Assembly (NCBI RefSeq): GCF_023195755.1
Contig: NZ_CP096203.1
Coordinates: 3,224,001 to 3,288,000 of the forward strand
DNA length: 64,000 nucleotides
Origin: Chryseobacterium nepalense
Lineage (GTDB): Bacteria; Bacteroidota; Bacteroidia; Flavobacteriales; Weeksellaceae
Direction of reading: 5' to 3'
In this document: positions 50,401-58,330 of the stretch, in pieces
How the letters are laid out: every line of letters begins with the position of its first letter
How positions within the stretch are numbered: the stretch's first letter is position 1
Made by a program: the position numbers and the translations under genes
The notes under the pieces: model-generated
The model's database searches: none
Seen by the model: only the letters and a program-made list of their open reading frames with translations
What the model was told of the DNA's origin: nothing

Positions 50401-51390
50401 GTAGATCACGAACTGGATCAGTACGCAGCATTCATTAAATTCATGGAGCAGGCCTTTGAATGGGAAATCATGAGCTATAACTTCTATCCATATTATTGGG
50501 GAGAGCGGAAATCATGGGCAGATTTATATCAGTTTGATGATAATGACCCTATCTTCAGAGCATTTGTGCAATCTGGTATGGCAAGAGTTATTGTAACGGT
50601 AAGACCTGGATTTGAAGAAGCGGTAAGACATTTTATGGCAACAGGGCAGATCTGGAATGGAGGTGAAATTCCTGTCATCGATGATGAATTATTCTTATCT
50701 CTTGTTGATGAGATGCGTTCACCAAAAGCAACCAAAGAAGGAGAACCGTGGAGGGAAAAAATCCCGACTTCGCTTACGATTCTTCAGGCAGATTCTATCG
50801 GCCTGAAAGTAGAAAAAGCATTGCCTTGCAACTGTGAACCAGGCGTGAAATTCGATGATAATTTAGGCGAAATGTGTGGAAGCAATTTTGAGCTCAACAA
50901 CAGCCAGATCGGGCAAGCTTCTGATAAGTGGATGGAGATAACTTTTGATTATTTAGATGATGGAAATACCAATATTGGAGCTTTCGATTATATGCAAGAT
51001 TTTCCGAGAGTTTATGCATGTTTGGGAAATACAATTACAATTGATAGAGATGCTGCTTGGTTACCTTCAGATTCTGTTGAAAAAATACATAAAATATTGG
51101 CGGATGAAGTTTCTATGATAGAAGGAGTTGAGGCGAATCTTTATGGTAAAACTGGTATTACGCTTAAAATAAATGCCTCTAAGATTTCACTGTTCACTTT
51201 CCGTAAACCTGGAAAAGATGATGCATATGATTTATTAAAGTTTTCTGTGGATTTGCAAAATTCAACGTTGAAAATTGCATCCCCTGAATATGACAATTAT
51301 GGCTTTGAAAGAATTTTGGATAAAAATGGACAGGTAATTCCAAAAGCCGAATATCTTGATAAAGTTCCTTTAAACAAATTTCTGGTATAA
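47407..51390 (+). CDS. Very large conserved protein of unknown function (1327 residues)
   Basis: A soluble 1327-residue protein without signal peptide. Layout: an alpha/beta-looking N-terminal part; a helical, glutamate-lysine-rich coiled-coil stretch at ~220-295; a strand-rich region; a proline-glycine linker at ~504-530 (NPPSDPGTGNPPANPGTPVN); then a region opening YRKVEQSTYCYVEGDVSHIE and continuing NIMAREYKEKSTRRLKR with long charged helices to ~690; then further mixed regions including KGSSHVVRVYRWVDKVVKNQ and FNYGKRMMFEFIVPEP. The central part reminds me of large bacterial proteins I have seen without functional annotation. It heads a rightward set with a nucleotidyltransferase and a toxin gene. 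A structural or carrier role for that set is speculation. Confidence 0.7.
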   Translation: MSTSTNASQTLFRFVTMRNAELSDPKNKERRFIFRDYRTQRGVFDTKLNSSTSLKKLCERPQDLPLTILSEQSLKAQDPAFYDLAVWVARNKAKATKAEFDAKINDYKTLQHQAIIIDSKIWDNLVYQVVTQKDFYAKETLMQLLHLNHIILNYDGTTQEQYDDVVKAKVVLPRELFKMEENSSGSAALRGDGLIPNIPFDDKSMKVAEASVNLNANKDLTIALEKLEKTYQKEYEQAYKIAYQEYLNRVRPIQAEYDKQVKEQEYQKEIFLAAENHEGLSSLKYIPVPEVPAFTFDFRPEIQAEELIESLGRKNIETLSKIYGNSDVTVALHGVLTFSEVLQTVEQNSQSLQQIIINNTVLNPQVSTTVGGVVVPVTNALTNNSVIPFFAKTSYNFPFEHLMMISTDMSLPKYIISGTFHVKGGGQIIVTSSEVVNYNSPNVTILFSENQRLPARVIEKYEILELEGEVILNDGLAYIMQATLHVTSNSYYKFEGPGTFTLKDKGNPPSDPGTGNPPANPGTPVNPNDVFIPSGFGMKNIGIADYRKVEQSTYCYVEGDVSHIENIMAREYKEKSTRRLKRSESQITKSTESEKEKLTDTTSTERNEMQNEISKVLQESKDFAAQSGFSAGWGSGSGVSPKYMLNTAANYATHNSKEESIRQAVTEAKDVTARALDRVVTKVKEERIDKILEEYEENNKHGFDNTKGSSHVVRVYRWVDKVVKNQIFNYGKRMMFEFIVPEPAKLHSLGMKVSNNTENQLIKPINPREAAAMQIKDWSALADTTKLKYWLGYYNVEVDERLEPVVYVGKAIDYSSTESKQASSKSDLIAIPEHYITESYVVKSSNSFPGYNGWGSGASLLVGGDNGSSGFLKFVREVPITIATTNAHYFHATVNIKCVLQEEYKNGWMQKAFNKIIEAYELELSKYEAALAEAKAVGVQIKGSNPGFYRKIENTILRRNCISYMLNQNPNAMLTFGKKRYYTNDNSATETFTNTDILVDHELDQYAAFIKFMEQAFEWEIMSYNFYPYYWGERKSWADLYQFDDNDPIFRAFVQSGMARVIVTVRPGFEEAVRHFMATGQIWNGGEIPVIDDELFLSLVDEMRSPKATKEGEPWREKIPTSLTILQADSIGLKVEKALPCNCEPGVKFDDNLGEMCGSNFELNNSQIGQASDKWMEITFDYLDDGNTNIGAFDYMQDFPRVYACLGNTITIDRDAAWLPSDSVEKIHKILADEVSMIEGVEANLYGKTGITLKINASKISLFTFRKPGKDDAYDLLKFSVDLQNSTLKIASPEYDNYGFERILDKNGQVIPKAEYLDKVPLNKFLV

Positions 51391-51413
51391 TCTGATCATT
51401 TAAAAATTAAACA

Positions 51414-51782
51414 ATGAGCAAGGTGAAACCTATGGTTATTTGGCAGCACGATAAAGTGCTGCCTTATATCCTTACGCGTCTTAAAGACAAGATTATGGAG
51501 ATTACTCCCGTTGAAAAGATTTTCCTTTTCGGGAGCCGGGGCAGATTGCCTTTTGAAAATTGGAACGAGCTGCAAGGAAAAGACTGGGATATTTTGGTAC
51601 AGGCAGGCTGCAAGCTAAAAAATGCCCACGTTTTGGTGGAAGGAAATTACCATCTGGATCTTTTGGTTTTAAATAAAGAACACACCGAAAAGTTCATTAA
51701 AAACATGAAAACCAAAGAACTATTTCCCACAAATGAATTGGAATGTTTAATGACTAAAAACCAAGAAAATGGAAAATTTTGA
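51414..51782 (+). CDS. Minimal nucleotidyltransferase-like protein
   Basis: A 122-residue protein with the nucleotidyltransferase core: IFLFGSRGR (the G-S motif, about residues 39-47) followed by KDWDILV (two Asp of the metal site, about 61-67) and a third acidic position in HLDLLVLN. The GSRxR-x(n)-D-x-D arrangement is that of MNT-type enzymes that add AMP or other nucleotides to proteins or small molecules. No HEPN partner gene is adjacent, which sets it apart from the common MNT-HEPN toxin-antitoxin pairs. It overlaps the next small gene by 14 bases and follows the 1327-residue gene by 24 bases. Confidence 0.7.
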   Translation: MSKVKPMVIWQHDKVLPYILTRLKDKIMEITPVEKIFLFGSRGRLPFENWNELQGKDWDILVQAGCKLKNAHVLVEGNYHLDLLVLNKEHTEKFIKNMKTKELFPTNELECLMTKNQENGKF

Positions 51783-51999
51783 TGACGAATTCGGTGATTT
51801 ATCCGGATACAAAATACTTTCTTTTGAAGAAGTAACTCAGGGATTTGAAGGAAATAAAAATCCTTTGGGAGAAATGAAGAAATCAAGAACATTTCAGGAA
51901 ATCATCAATGATATAGCTTTAAATACACCTTTTGGAAATAATAGTATGTTTTATAAAGAACAAAGGGAAATCATAATTGGTCAAATACCAAAATTATAA
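51769..51999 (+). CDS. Small acidic protein between nucleotidyltransferase and toxin genes
   Basis: A 76-residue protein (MENFDDEFGDLSGYKILSFE at the start) with no recognised domain. It overlaps the nucleotidyltransferase gene by 14 bases and ends three bases before the toxin gene, so it is translationally linked to both. An adaptor or chaperone-like role would fit a polymorphic toxin operon but is only a guess. Confidence 0.55.
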   Translation: MENFDDEFGDLSGYKILSFEEVTQGFEGNKNPLGEMKKSRTFQEIINDIALNTPFGNNSMFYKEQREIIIGQIPKL

Positions 52000-52002
52000 G
52001 CT

Positions 52003-53499
52003 ATGGGATATTGGAAATATGAAATAGTACATGATTATGATGCTACCAAACTCATCAAAGAATTTCGGGAAGAAAACTTGAAACTCAAAAATTCTAAAGG
52101 AACGGATGATGAAGAGACAGACTTTATTGTGTATGCAGAAAAAGATGATCATACGATTAGCCTGGGCAGAGTGTTGCTTATCAAAATGAGTGATGCGATG
52201 GTTAAATACCATCATGAATATAAGGGTACTGTAGATTTACCGGAATATTGGGCTAAATATATTTACGAGCAGTGCAAAAACAATAATACGTTTCAATATA
52301 ATGAAGATGAGATCGCTGAAGCATTTTTAGAATCAATTAAATTACAAACCAAATTCATTTCGGTATCTGCTTTAGATGTGCAAAACTTTATCAGGAAAAT
52401 AACAGAAAGCATTTCAGATTCTTTCCGAAAAGATGAGCGGTTCTCCAGAGAACAATGGAATCCTACATTGAAATCAGATGAATATCTTTTTGCAGAACCA
52501 GAAAAAGCCTTTAATTATTTTATACAAAAATGTAATTCTTTAAAAAAAACACTCAAAAAAGTAAAAGATCAGTTAGAAATTTTGAAGTCTTTTAAAATAT
52601 TGGGTAAAGAGTTTAAAGTACAAAGTATTGAAGACATCATCAAAGGAATTGATGAGCAGATAAAAAGTATCGAAGATATAAGCAATTGGCTCATTGAGAA
52701 CAGAAATGATATCAAATTAAAAATACCATTTCTTTGTGGAGTATGGAATGGCTTGGTAGAATTTGTTGGCGGATTTTTAGATCTTGCTTTGTTGGCGATT
52801 AATATTACCGTTAATGATTTAGCAGGAGGTGAAACCAATTTAGAATTTTTAGAAATAAGAGAAGGCGTAGAAGAAGCTTTGGGAGCTGTTTTGAAAAATC
52901 CCGCCAAAGTCTTTAAAGATGTTATTGAAGGTATTAAAAATTACAAGTACGCCCGCTATTACGATCCTAAACTTAACCAATACCAAATACAACACAATGA
53001 AGGAGAGGATCTTATTTTGGCAATAGATATTATTGTAACGATCGTTACTATAATAAAAGGTATTGCGAAACTTGCAAAACAATTATCTAAATTTGTTAAA
53101 TGGATTAATGAAGTTTTAGTAAGGGGAGGCAAGGGTGCAAGAAGAGTCGAAATTGCACTATTAAGGCGAGGAAAGTATTTAGGACAGGTTCTTGATGATG
53201 CAGATTTTATAAAGATAGAAAGTTATCTAAAACAATTAAAAGTAGAATTGCAAATTGGAAAAGGAGCAGGAGCTTTCGAAGTAGAAGGATTCTTTCTTAA
53301 ATCTGGAAATCCTTTAATGTTGGAAGCTCATAATGCCGCGATGTTCGTTACAGATGGCGTTAAAATGAAGCTAATTTTAAGAGAAAACGCAACCATTTAC
53401 GAAACCTTACACGAGCTTATGCATATGAGGGATTGTCAGCAGATAGGGATGAAAGCATTTATGCAAAAATCTTTGGTGGAGAGAGAAATTCGTGTATGA
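52003..53499 (+). CDS. Polymorphic toxin with C-terminal zincin domain, frameshifted near its end
   Basis: A 498-residue protein. The N-terminal ~270 residues are helical with no signal peptide. A hydrophobic stretch near residues 245-270 (PFLCGVWNGLVEFVGGFLDL) is like the hydrophobic segment in many Bacteroidetes polymorphic toxins. The C-terminal ~90 residues are a zincin metallopeptidase toxin domain, with LQIGKGAGAFEVEGFFLK and the zinc motif HELMH (His470, Glu471, His474), then downstream Glu493/Glu495 as possible third ligand. The frame ends with TGA at 53497-53499, but a continuation (VYDKMVEYQKYLNRKELEHA) lies one base out of phase at 53492-53698. It is therefore a frameshift version of a longer toxin, unless the base is a sequencing error. 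Confidence 0.75.
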   Translation: MGYWKYEIVHDYDATKLIKEFREENLKLKNSKGTDDEETDFIVYAEKDDHTISLGRVLLIKMSDAMVKYHHEYKGTVDLPEYWAKYIYEQCKNNNTFQYNEDEIAEAFLESIKLQTKFISVSALDVQNFIRKITESISDSFRKDERFSREQWNPTLKSDEYLFAEPEKAFNYFIQKCNSLKKTLKKVKDQLEILKSFKILGKEFKVQSIEDIIKGIDEQIKSIEDISNWLIENRNDIKLKIPFLCGVWNGLVEFVGGFLDLALLAINITVNDLAGGETNLEFLEIREGVEEALGAVLKNPAKVFKDVIEGIKNYKYARYYDPKLNQYQIQHNEGEDLILAIDIIVTIVTIIKGIAKLAKQLSKFVKWINEVLVRGGKGARRVEIALLRRGKYLGQVLDDADFIKIESYLKQLKVELQIGKGAGAFEVEGFFLKSGNPLMLEAHNAAMFVTDGVKMKLILRENATIYETLHELMHMRDCQQIGMKAFMQKSLVEREIRV

Positions 53500-53698
53500 T
53501 AAAATGGTGGAATATCAAAAGTATTTAAATAGAAAAGAGTTAGAACATGCTAAATGGTACATAAATGACAGATATCACAAATACGGGGTCACGGACAATT
53601 TAGGTAATCCAATTAAGGAAACTTTACCATCTAATTTAGATGACATCCCTAAAAAAAGACAAAAAGTAAATCTTGATATAATTTTAAATTTAAAATAA
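53492..53698 (+). pseudogene. Out-of-frame C-terminal tail of the zincin toxin
   Basis: 68 codons starting with an in-frame GTG (VYDKMVEYQKYLNRKELEHA, then KWYINDRYHKYGVTDN). The helical, charged sequence directly continues the toxin's EREI segment when one base at 53491 is skipped, and the composition is coding-like to the stop at 53696-53698. No ribosome binding site or ATG of its own is convincing. I treat it as the toxin's former C-terminus rather than a separate gene. Confidence 0.65.
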
Positions 53699-53704
53699 AT
53701 AGTG

Positions 53705-53983
53705 ATGATAACAAAAGAACAGGCAGTTCAAAATGTTGAACAATATATAAAGAAAAAAAATAGAACCTATGTTTATATAGAGAGAGAGAGAGTTCAAATG
53801 AAAGAGAAAATAGAAGTTCCATACGGTAAGTATGAAGACCAAAAAAAAGATGTTTATGTTGTAAATTATGATATCGAAGGTTATTATGAAAACGTACCAA
53901 ACTTTGTTTATGTAGATGCAGAAACAGGTGAAGTTCTATTTACCCTGACAGAACACGGTTACGCTGAAGATTGGGAAGAGTAA
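53705..53983 (+). CDS. Candidate immunity protein for the zincin toxin
   Basis: A 92-residue acidic protein (MITKEQAVQNVEQYIKKKNR at the start, EDWEE at the end) seven bases after the toxin tail. Small size, acidity and position directly after a toxin C-terminus are what immunity genes show. The sequence resembles small YrhB-like immunity proteins (a helix, then a strand meander with VDAETGEVLFTLTE), but this is by eye. It contains a perfect (AG)7 run at 53779-53792, a possible slippage site. It is followed by a terminator. Confidence 0.6.
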   Translation: MITKEQAVQNVEQYIKKKNRTYVYIERERVQMKEKIEVPYGKYEDQKKDVYVVNYDIEGYYENVPNFVYVDAETGEVLFTLTEHGYAEDWEE

Positions 53984-54000
53984 ACTCCTTTTTAACATAT

Positions 54001-54027
54001 AACTCCGAAGCTAAAAGCCTTGGAGTT
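54001..54027 (+). terminator. Terminator after the immunity gene
   Basis: AACTCCGAAGCT pairs with AGCCTTGGAGTT with two mismatches, followed by TTTC. It ends the toxin-immunity transcript 18 bases after the immunity stop codon. Confidence 0.7.
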
Positions 54028-54035
54028 TTTCTTTA

Positions 54036-54218
54036 ATGCAAATTGGAAAAGGAGCAGGAGCTTTCGAAGTTGAAGGATTCTTTCTTAAATCTGGAAATCC
54101 TTTAATGTTGGAAGCTCATAATGCCGCGATGTTCGTTACAGATGGGATAAAAATGAAATTGATTTTACGTGAAAATGCCACTCTTTACGAGACCCTCCAC
54201 GAACTAATGCATACTTGA
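54036..54218 (+). pseudogene. Orphan partial copy of the zincin toxin domain
   Basis: 60 codons repeating the toxin domain from QIGKGAGAFEVEGFFLKSGN to HELMH, then a stop after one more codon. Compared with 53248-53424, the first ~110 bases differ at only two positions, while the next ~67 bases are only about three-quarters identical with mostly silent changes. That mosaic points to recombination between toxin cassettes. It starts only nine bases after the preceding terminator, has no clear ribosome binding site, and lacks the residues after the zinc motif, so it is probably inert as it stands. Confidence 0.75.
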
Positions 54219-54289
54219 ATGCTTATCTTTTTCGTTTTAGAGGAAAAAATGATTTTGACCAGATAAGACTTGTATTGTATAGAGAATAA
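54215..54289 (+). pseudogene. 24-codon tail remnant after the orphan cassette
   Basis: In another frame, directly after the orphan toxin copy, lies LNAYLFRFRGKNDFDQIRLV, then LYRE and a TAA stop. It reads like the C-terminus of some protein, possibly the toxin-carrier or an immunity protein that the cassette once belonged to. Too short to identify. Confidence 0.35.
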
Positions 54290-54335
54290 TCAGTTAGCTT
54301 TTCCAAATAATAATATTTGATATATCTGATCCATA

Positions 54336-54357
54336 TAGACGGCTTTTAAGTCGTCTA
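54336..54357 (+). terminator. Terminator closing the toxin locus
   Basis: TAGACG and CGTCTA pair perfectly, extended inward by a G-T wobble and CTT/AAG, and followed by TTTTCG. This is the right edge of the toxin locus. Confidence 0.65.
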
Positions 54358-55013
54358 TTTTCGTATGTTTTAATTCTTTTCAAAAAAAAGTTTAACAAAA
54401 ATTAACGCCTTTTTTATGATTTTACTTTTGTTCTTATTATGATATAAGAAATCATATAGAAATGAAATTAATAAAAGAAAGAAGGTTTTGTATTTACTGA
54501 TCCGCACTAATAGACTTAGAAAAAAAAATTTGTATATTAATTTGTAAGGTTGATGTCTTTCATCAAAAAATTATACCTTTTTTCTCCCCGAAATAAATAC
54601 GTTTTGTAACTAATTAGATATTAAAAGCATATGCTGCTGCTGATAGATCGACAAAAAACTATTATAAATAATTGACCATTGATTAATACCTTAAAATTTG
54701 GCTACAAAATTACTTATTTTAGGGTTTTTCAAACAAGGTTGGTTTAATCTCAATACATCATGCATAAAAATAATAATGATTTGGTATTAAAAAAAACATA
54801 TATTAATTAAAATTAAAATTGCAAAATAATTTTCATAATAAAATATTATTGGTGATATCATTATGCTAATTGGTTTTAAATGCGTTTTTTAGGGAAATTA
54901 TTTATTATTAATGTATTAAGTGCGAATAAGATTCATTTAAAAAATTGGACTGCCAGACTTACTTTTTAAATTGAGCTTTTTATATCTTTGCATCAAATTA
55001 AATACTAAGATTT
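54358..55013. other. AT-rich gap before the endonuclease I gene
   Basis: About 650 bases with frequent stops on all frames and no gene, tRNA or array that I can support. The composition is more AT-rich than in the flanking genes. Only the -7-like box near its end (54983-54990) is assigned. It may be decayed accessory DNA. Confidence 0.5.
54983..54990 (+). promoter_or_regulatory. Candidate -7 box of the endonuclease I gene
   Basis: TATCTTTG matches TAnnTTTG and ends 23 bases before the ATG at 55014. No TTTG at standard spacing was found upstream. Confidence 0.4.
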
Positions 55014-56093
55014 ATGAAACTAAAATCTATATTTTTTGTAGGAGTCTTTTTATGTAGTATAGGACTCATGACTGCACAGGCTCCCGCTAATTATTATAAT
55101 GGAACAACAGGACTTACTGGAAGTGCTTTAAAAACTAAATTATCTCAAATTATTGATGTTGCACTAGATAAAGGTTATAGTGGTTTATGGACGGCTTATC
55201 AGACAACCGATAGAGACTATTATTATGAAAACAATGGAAAAGTTCTGGATATGTATTCAGAAAGGCCTACTGCTGCAGACCCTTATGAATATACTATTGT
55301 TACCAATCAATGTGGAAATTATCAAACTGAAGGAGATTGCTATAATAGAGAACATTTAGTGCCTCAAAGTTTATTTAATTCGGCTAATCCAATGCACAAT
55401 GATGTACATTTCATTCCGCCTACAGACGGAAAAGTAAATGGAATGAGATCTGATTGGCCGTTCGGAAAGGTTTCTAATCCAACCTGGACTTCATTGAATG
55501 GTTCCAAGCTTGGACAGAGTGCTACTTCAGGATATTCGGGTACTGTTTTTGAGCCAATTGATGAATTTAAGGGAGATATCGCAAGAATGATTTTCTATTT
55601 TGTTACCAGATATGAGAACAGGCTTGCCAACTTCTCGTCAGGTAATATGTTAGGAAACACGGCTTTTCCAGGGCTTCAAACCTGGGAGCTAAATGTTTTG
55701 CTCTTATGGAATGATATGGATCCCGTTTCTCAGAGAGAAATTGACCGTAACAACGCTGCCTACACCTGGCAAAATAACCGAAATCCTTATATCGATAATC
55801 CTCAGTGGGTGCATGATGTATGGGGATATTCTACATTATCTGCCAATGATGTGGTAAAAGATACTGCTGTCTTGTATTCTCTTTACCCCAATCCGGCAAA
55901 AGATATAATTTCACTTTCAGGAAGGGATATTGCGAAAATAGAGAAATTAGAAATTTATAATTCATTAGGTCAATTGATCAAAAGAAATAATCTGCCTTTC
56001 AAAAATACAAATACAGTTGATGTTAAAGATTTAAAGCCAGGGGTATATTATTTTGTCACTGAACGTTTTTCTACCAAGTTTATTAAAGAATAG
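55014..56093 (+). CDS. Secreted endonuclease I with type IX secretion C-terminal domain
   Basis: A 359-residue secreted nuclease. The signal peptide is MKLKSIFFVGVFLCSIGLMTAQ. The endonuclease I (NucM/Vvn-like) domain spans ~25-260, with the catalytic segment CYNREHLVPQSLFN and HNDVHFIPPTDGKVNG. The last ~75 residues are a type A sorting domain (LYPNPAKDIISLSG, then NSLGQLIKR, VDVKDLKPGVYYF and the TKFIKE end), which sends the protein out through the type IX system. It probably degrades extracellular DNA. It is a single gene and marks the return of core genome after the accessory region. Confidence 0.92.
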   Translation: MKLKSIFFVGVFLCSIGLMTAQAPANYYNGTTGLTGSALKTKLSQIIDVALDKGYSGLWTAYQTTDRDYYYENNGKVLDMYSERPTAADPYEYTIVTNQCGNYQTEGDCYNREHLVPQSLFNSANPMHNDVHFIPPTDGKVNGMRSDWPFGKVSNPTWTSLNGSKLGQSATSGYSGTVFEPIDEFKGDIARMIFYFVTRYENRLANFSSGNMLGNTAFPGLQTWELNVLLLWNDMDPVSQREIDRNNAAYTWQNNRNPYIDNPQWVHDVWGYSTLSANDVVKDTAVLYSLYPNPAKDIISLSGRDIAKIEKLEIYNSLGQLIKRNNLPFKNTNTVDVKDLKPGVYYFVTERFSTKFIKE

Positions 56094-56151
56094 ACGTGTT
56101 GATATATATTGAGTTATTAGCATTTTTCTGCTAATAGCAAACATCATAGTA

Positions 56152-56181
56152 AAAAAGGCATTCCTGAAGGAATGCCTTTTT
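56152..56181. terminator. Bidirectional terminator
   Basis: AAAAAGGCATTCCT and its exact complement with a two-base loop, between the converging endonuclease I and MBL-fold genes. A and T tails serve both directions. Confidence 0.9.
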
Positions 56182-56183
56182 CA

Positions 56184-56822
56184 TTACCTGAAAAACGGAT
56201 TATACGCTTTCTCAAAACCAATAGTCGTAGGATTTCCGTGACCTGAGAAAACCTTTGTTTCAGGATCAAGAATAAAAAGTTTCGTTGTGATTCCTTCAAT
56301 CAGCTGTTCATAATTCCCTTTAAACAGATCCGTTCTGCCAATGCTTCCCTCAAAAAGAACATCTCCGGAAATCATGAATTTTTGCTTCTCATGATGATAG
56401 ACAACACTTCCCGGCGAATGTCCGGGAACATGGTAAATTTTGAATTTTTCGCCATCCAGTTCCAGTTCGTCATTTTCGCTGATATATCGAATGTCTGCAT
56501 GGATATGCTCAAGCGCCATCCCGAAACGCATTCCGCTGATCTGGAACATATCAAGCACTTCTTGGTCATCCTTGTGCATAAAAACAGGTACTTTAAAAGT
56601 ATCGGAAGCCCACTGAAGCCCTAAGATGTGATCAATGTGGGCGTGGGTTAAAAGGATTTTATTAATTTTTAATTCTTTTTCCCTGATAAAATTTTCTAGT
56701 GTTTTGGTTTCCGCGTCACTCATATTTCCCGGATCAATCAGCCATGCATTTTTGTTTTCATTATAAATGATGTAGGTGTTTTCGCTGGCGAAATTAAATA
56801 CGAAACCTTGTGTCTGAAGCAT
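56184..56822 (-). CDS. MBL-fold metallo-hydrolase (glyoxalase II-like)
   Basis: A 212-residue metallo-beta-lactamase-fold enzyme. The signature HAHIDHILGLQWA provides HxHxDH. The later metal ligands are in VPGHSPGSVVYHH (His), SGDVLFEGSIGRTDL (Asp) and VFSGHGNPTTIG (His). The size and motifs match small hydroxyacylglutathione-hydrolase-like proteins, but the substrate is not known. I chose the ATG at 56822 (MLQTQGFVFNF) because residues encoded further upstream are not part of the fold. It is convergent with the endonuclease gene and divergent from the DUF5103 gene. Confidence 0.88.
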   Translation of the reverse strand: MLQTQGFVFNFASENTYIIYNENKNAWLIDPGNMSDAETKTLENFIREKELKINKILLTHAHIDHILGLQWASDTFKVPVFMHKDDQEVLDMFQISGMRFGMALEHIHADIRYISENDELELDGEKFKIYHVPGHSPGSVVYHHEKQKFMISGDVLFEGSIGRTDLFKGNYEQLIEGITTKLFILDPETKVFSGHGNPTTIGFEKAYNPFFR

Positions 56823-56965
56823 ATGATATATATTTTTATAAGTAACAAATGTAATCACAAAAGTTTGGGTTTAAAACAGTCAGATCTAAATATTTCCCAA
56901 TTAAAATATCATTAAAACCTGCGAATCGGATGAAAAATCTCGCATTTTTCTTTATCTTCGTCATA

Positions 56966-58177
56966 ATGAAAACTTTGCAAATATTTTTACTTACCCTGGG
57001 CGGACTTGTTTTTGGACAAAATATCCAGAGCATTCAGCTGTTTAATCCGCAGACCAATGATGAAACGCCGGTTATTTACTTTAACCAGCAGTTGGTTTTA
57101 AGCTTCGACGACCTTACTAATGCCAGCGAAATTTACAGATATACCATCAAACATTATAACAGAAACTGGGAAGATGATAATCTCTTCTTTACCGAATATG
57201 CTACAGGAAGTTTAAATGCTCTGCTGGACAGGTTTCAGTATTCCTTCAATACGCTCCAGTCATACACTCATTATAAACTTACGTTCCCGAATGATAAAAT
57301 GCAGCTTAAAATTTCAGGGAATTATGAAATTATCGTTTACAAAAATTCTGCAGATCAGCCTTTATTCAAGCGAAGATTCTATCTTGTGGAAGATGCTGCA
57401 ACACTGGCGGTAGGTGTTTCAAGATTTGCTGATGCCAGAAATCCGGAAGCCAATCAGAGAATTGAGGTGAAGGCTGTTTCCAAAGGTGGGGATCTTTCGT
57501 CCAACGTCAATTCAATGACGCTGAATGTCATGCAGAATAATAACCCTAATATTGCGATAAACAATTTAAAGCCAAGCGCAACACTTGGGAACCAATTGCT
57601 GTTTCAGCAGTTGTCTCTTGTTTTTCCCGGAAATAATGAGTTTTATTATTTTGATAATAAAAACATGAATATGGCTGCAGATATGGTTCGTGCAACGGAA
57701 GTGAAAGACGGTGTTAATAATACCTATCTTCATCCGGTGTGGGCTTTTCCGCTGAATTACCAATATCAGCCTGATGTTAACGGGGCTTGGTACTACAGAA
57801 GAAATGATCTGGGAAGGGAAAGGGATGCAGAAAGAGAAGCGGATTATTCCTGGGTATATTTTTCTCTTGATTCGGATCCTGTAGATAAAGAAATTTATGT
57901 ATTAGGAGGCTTCAATGATTTCAAGCCGGGTAAAGAGAACCTTATGCAATACGATTCGGAAAACAAAAAATATGTCGCCAGAATATATCTTAAGCAAGGT
58001 TTCTACAATTATATTCTCGCTACAAAAAAACCTGGTGGCTCCCTTAATTTTGGTGAAGTCAACGGGAACTTCTGGCAGACAGAAAACTTATATCAGGCAT
58101 TTTTGTACTATGCTCCGTTTGGAAGAAATTATGATGGTTTAATAGGTTATGGTGAATTCAGAACTCCGGTGAGGTAA
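56966..58177 (+). CDS. DUF5103 protein (type IX secretion plug-type)
   Basis: A 403-residue protein with a signal peptide (MKTLQIFLLTLGGLVFGQ) and the DUF5103 layout typical of Bacteroidetes: an N-terminal segment with VLSFDDLTNASEIYRYTIKH and YNRNWEDDNLF, then repeated immunoglobulin-like strand regions to the end. Members have been described as the plug protein of the type IX secretion translocon. I chose the ATG at 56966 because it begins a clean signal peptide; an in-frame ATG 12 codons earlier adds a second hydrophobic run. It is transcribed divergently from the MBL-fold gene. Confidence 0.85.
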   Translation: MKTLQIFLLTLGGLVFGQNIQSIQLFNPQTNDETPVIYFNQQLVLSFDDLTNASEIYRYTIKHYNRNWEDDNLFFTEYATGSLNALLDRFQYSFNTLQSYTHYKLTFPNDKMQLKISGNYEIIVYKNSADQPLFKRRFYLVEDAATLAVGVSRFADARNPEANQRIEVKAVSKGGDLSSNVNSMTLNVMQNNNPNIAINNLKPSATLGNQLLFQQLSLVFPGNNEFYYFDNKNMNMAADMVRATEVKDGVNNTYLHPVWAFPLNYQYQPDVNGAWYYRRNDLGRERDAEREADYSWVYFSLDSDPVDKEIYVLGGFNDFKPGKENLMQYDSENKKYVARIYLKQGFYNYILATKKPGGSLNFGEVNGNFWQTENLYQAFLYYAPFGRNYDGLIGYGEFRTPVR

Positions 58178-58330
58178 TCAGAAAGAGTATTTATTACTAA
58201 ATTTAGCTGTAAATATTAAAGCAACCTAAACAACCTTCAAGGTTTTCAAAAACCTGGGTTAAAATCGCAAAAAACAAAAAACCTCACCGACAAACCGGCG
58301 GCAAGGCTTAATATAATAATAGTCTGGAAA

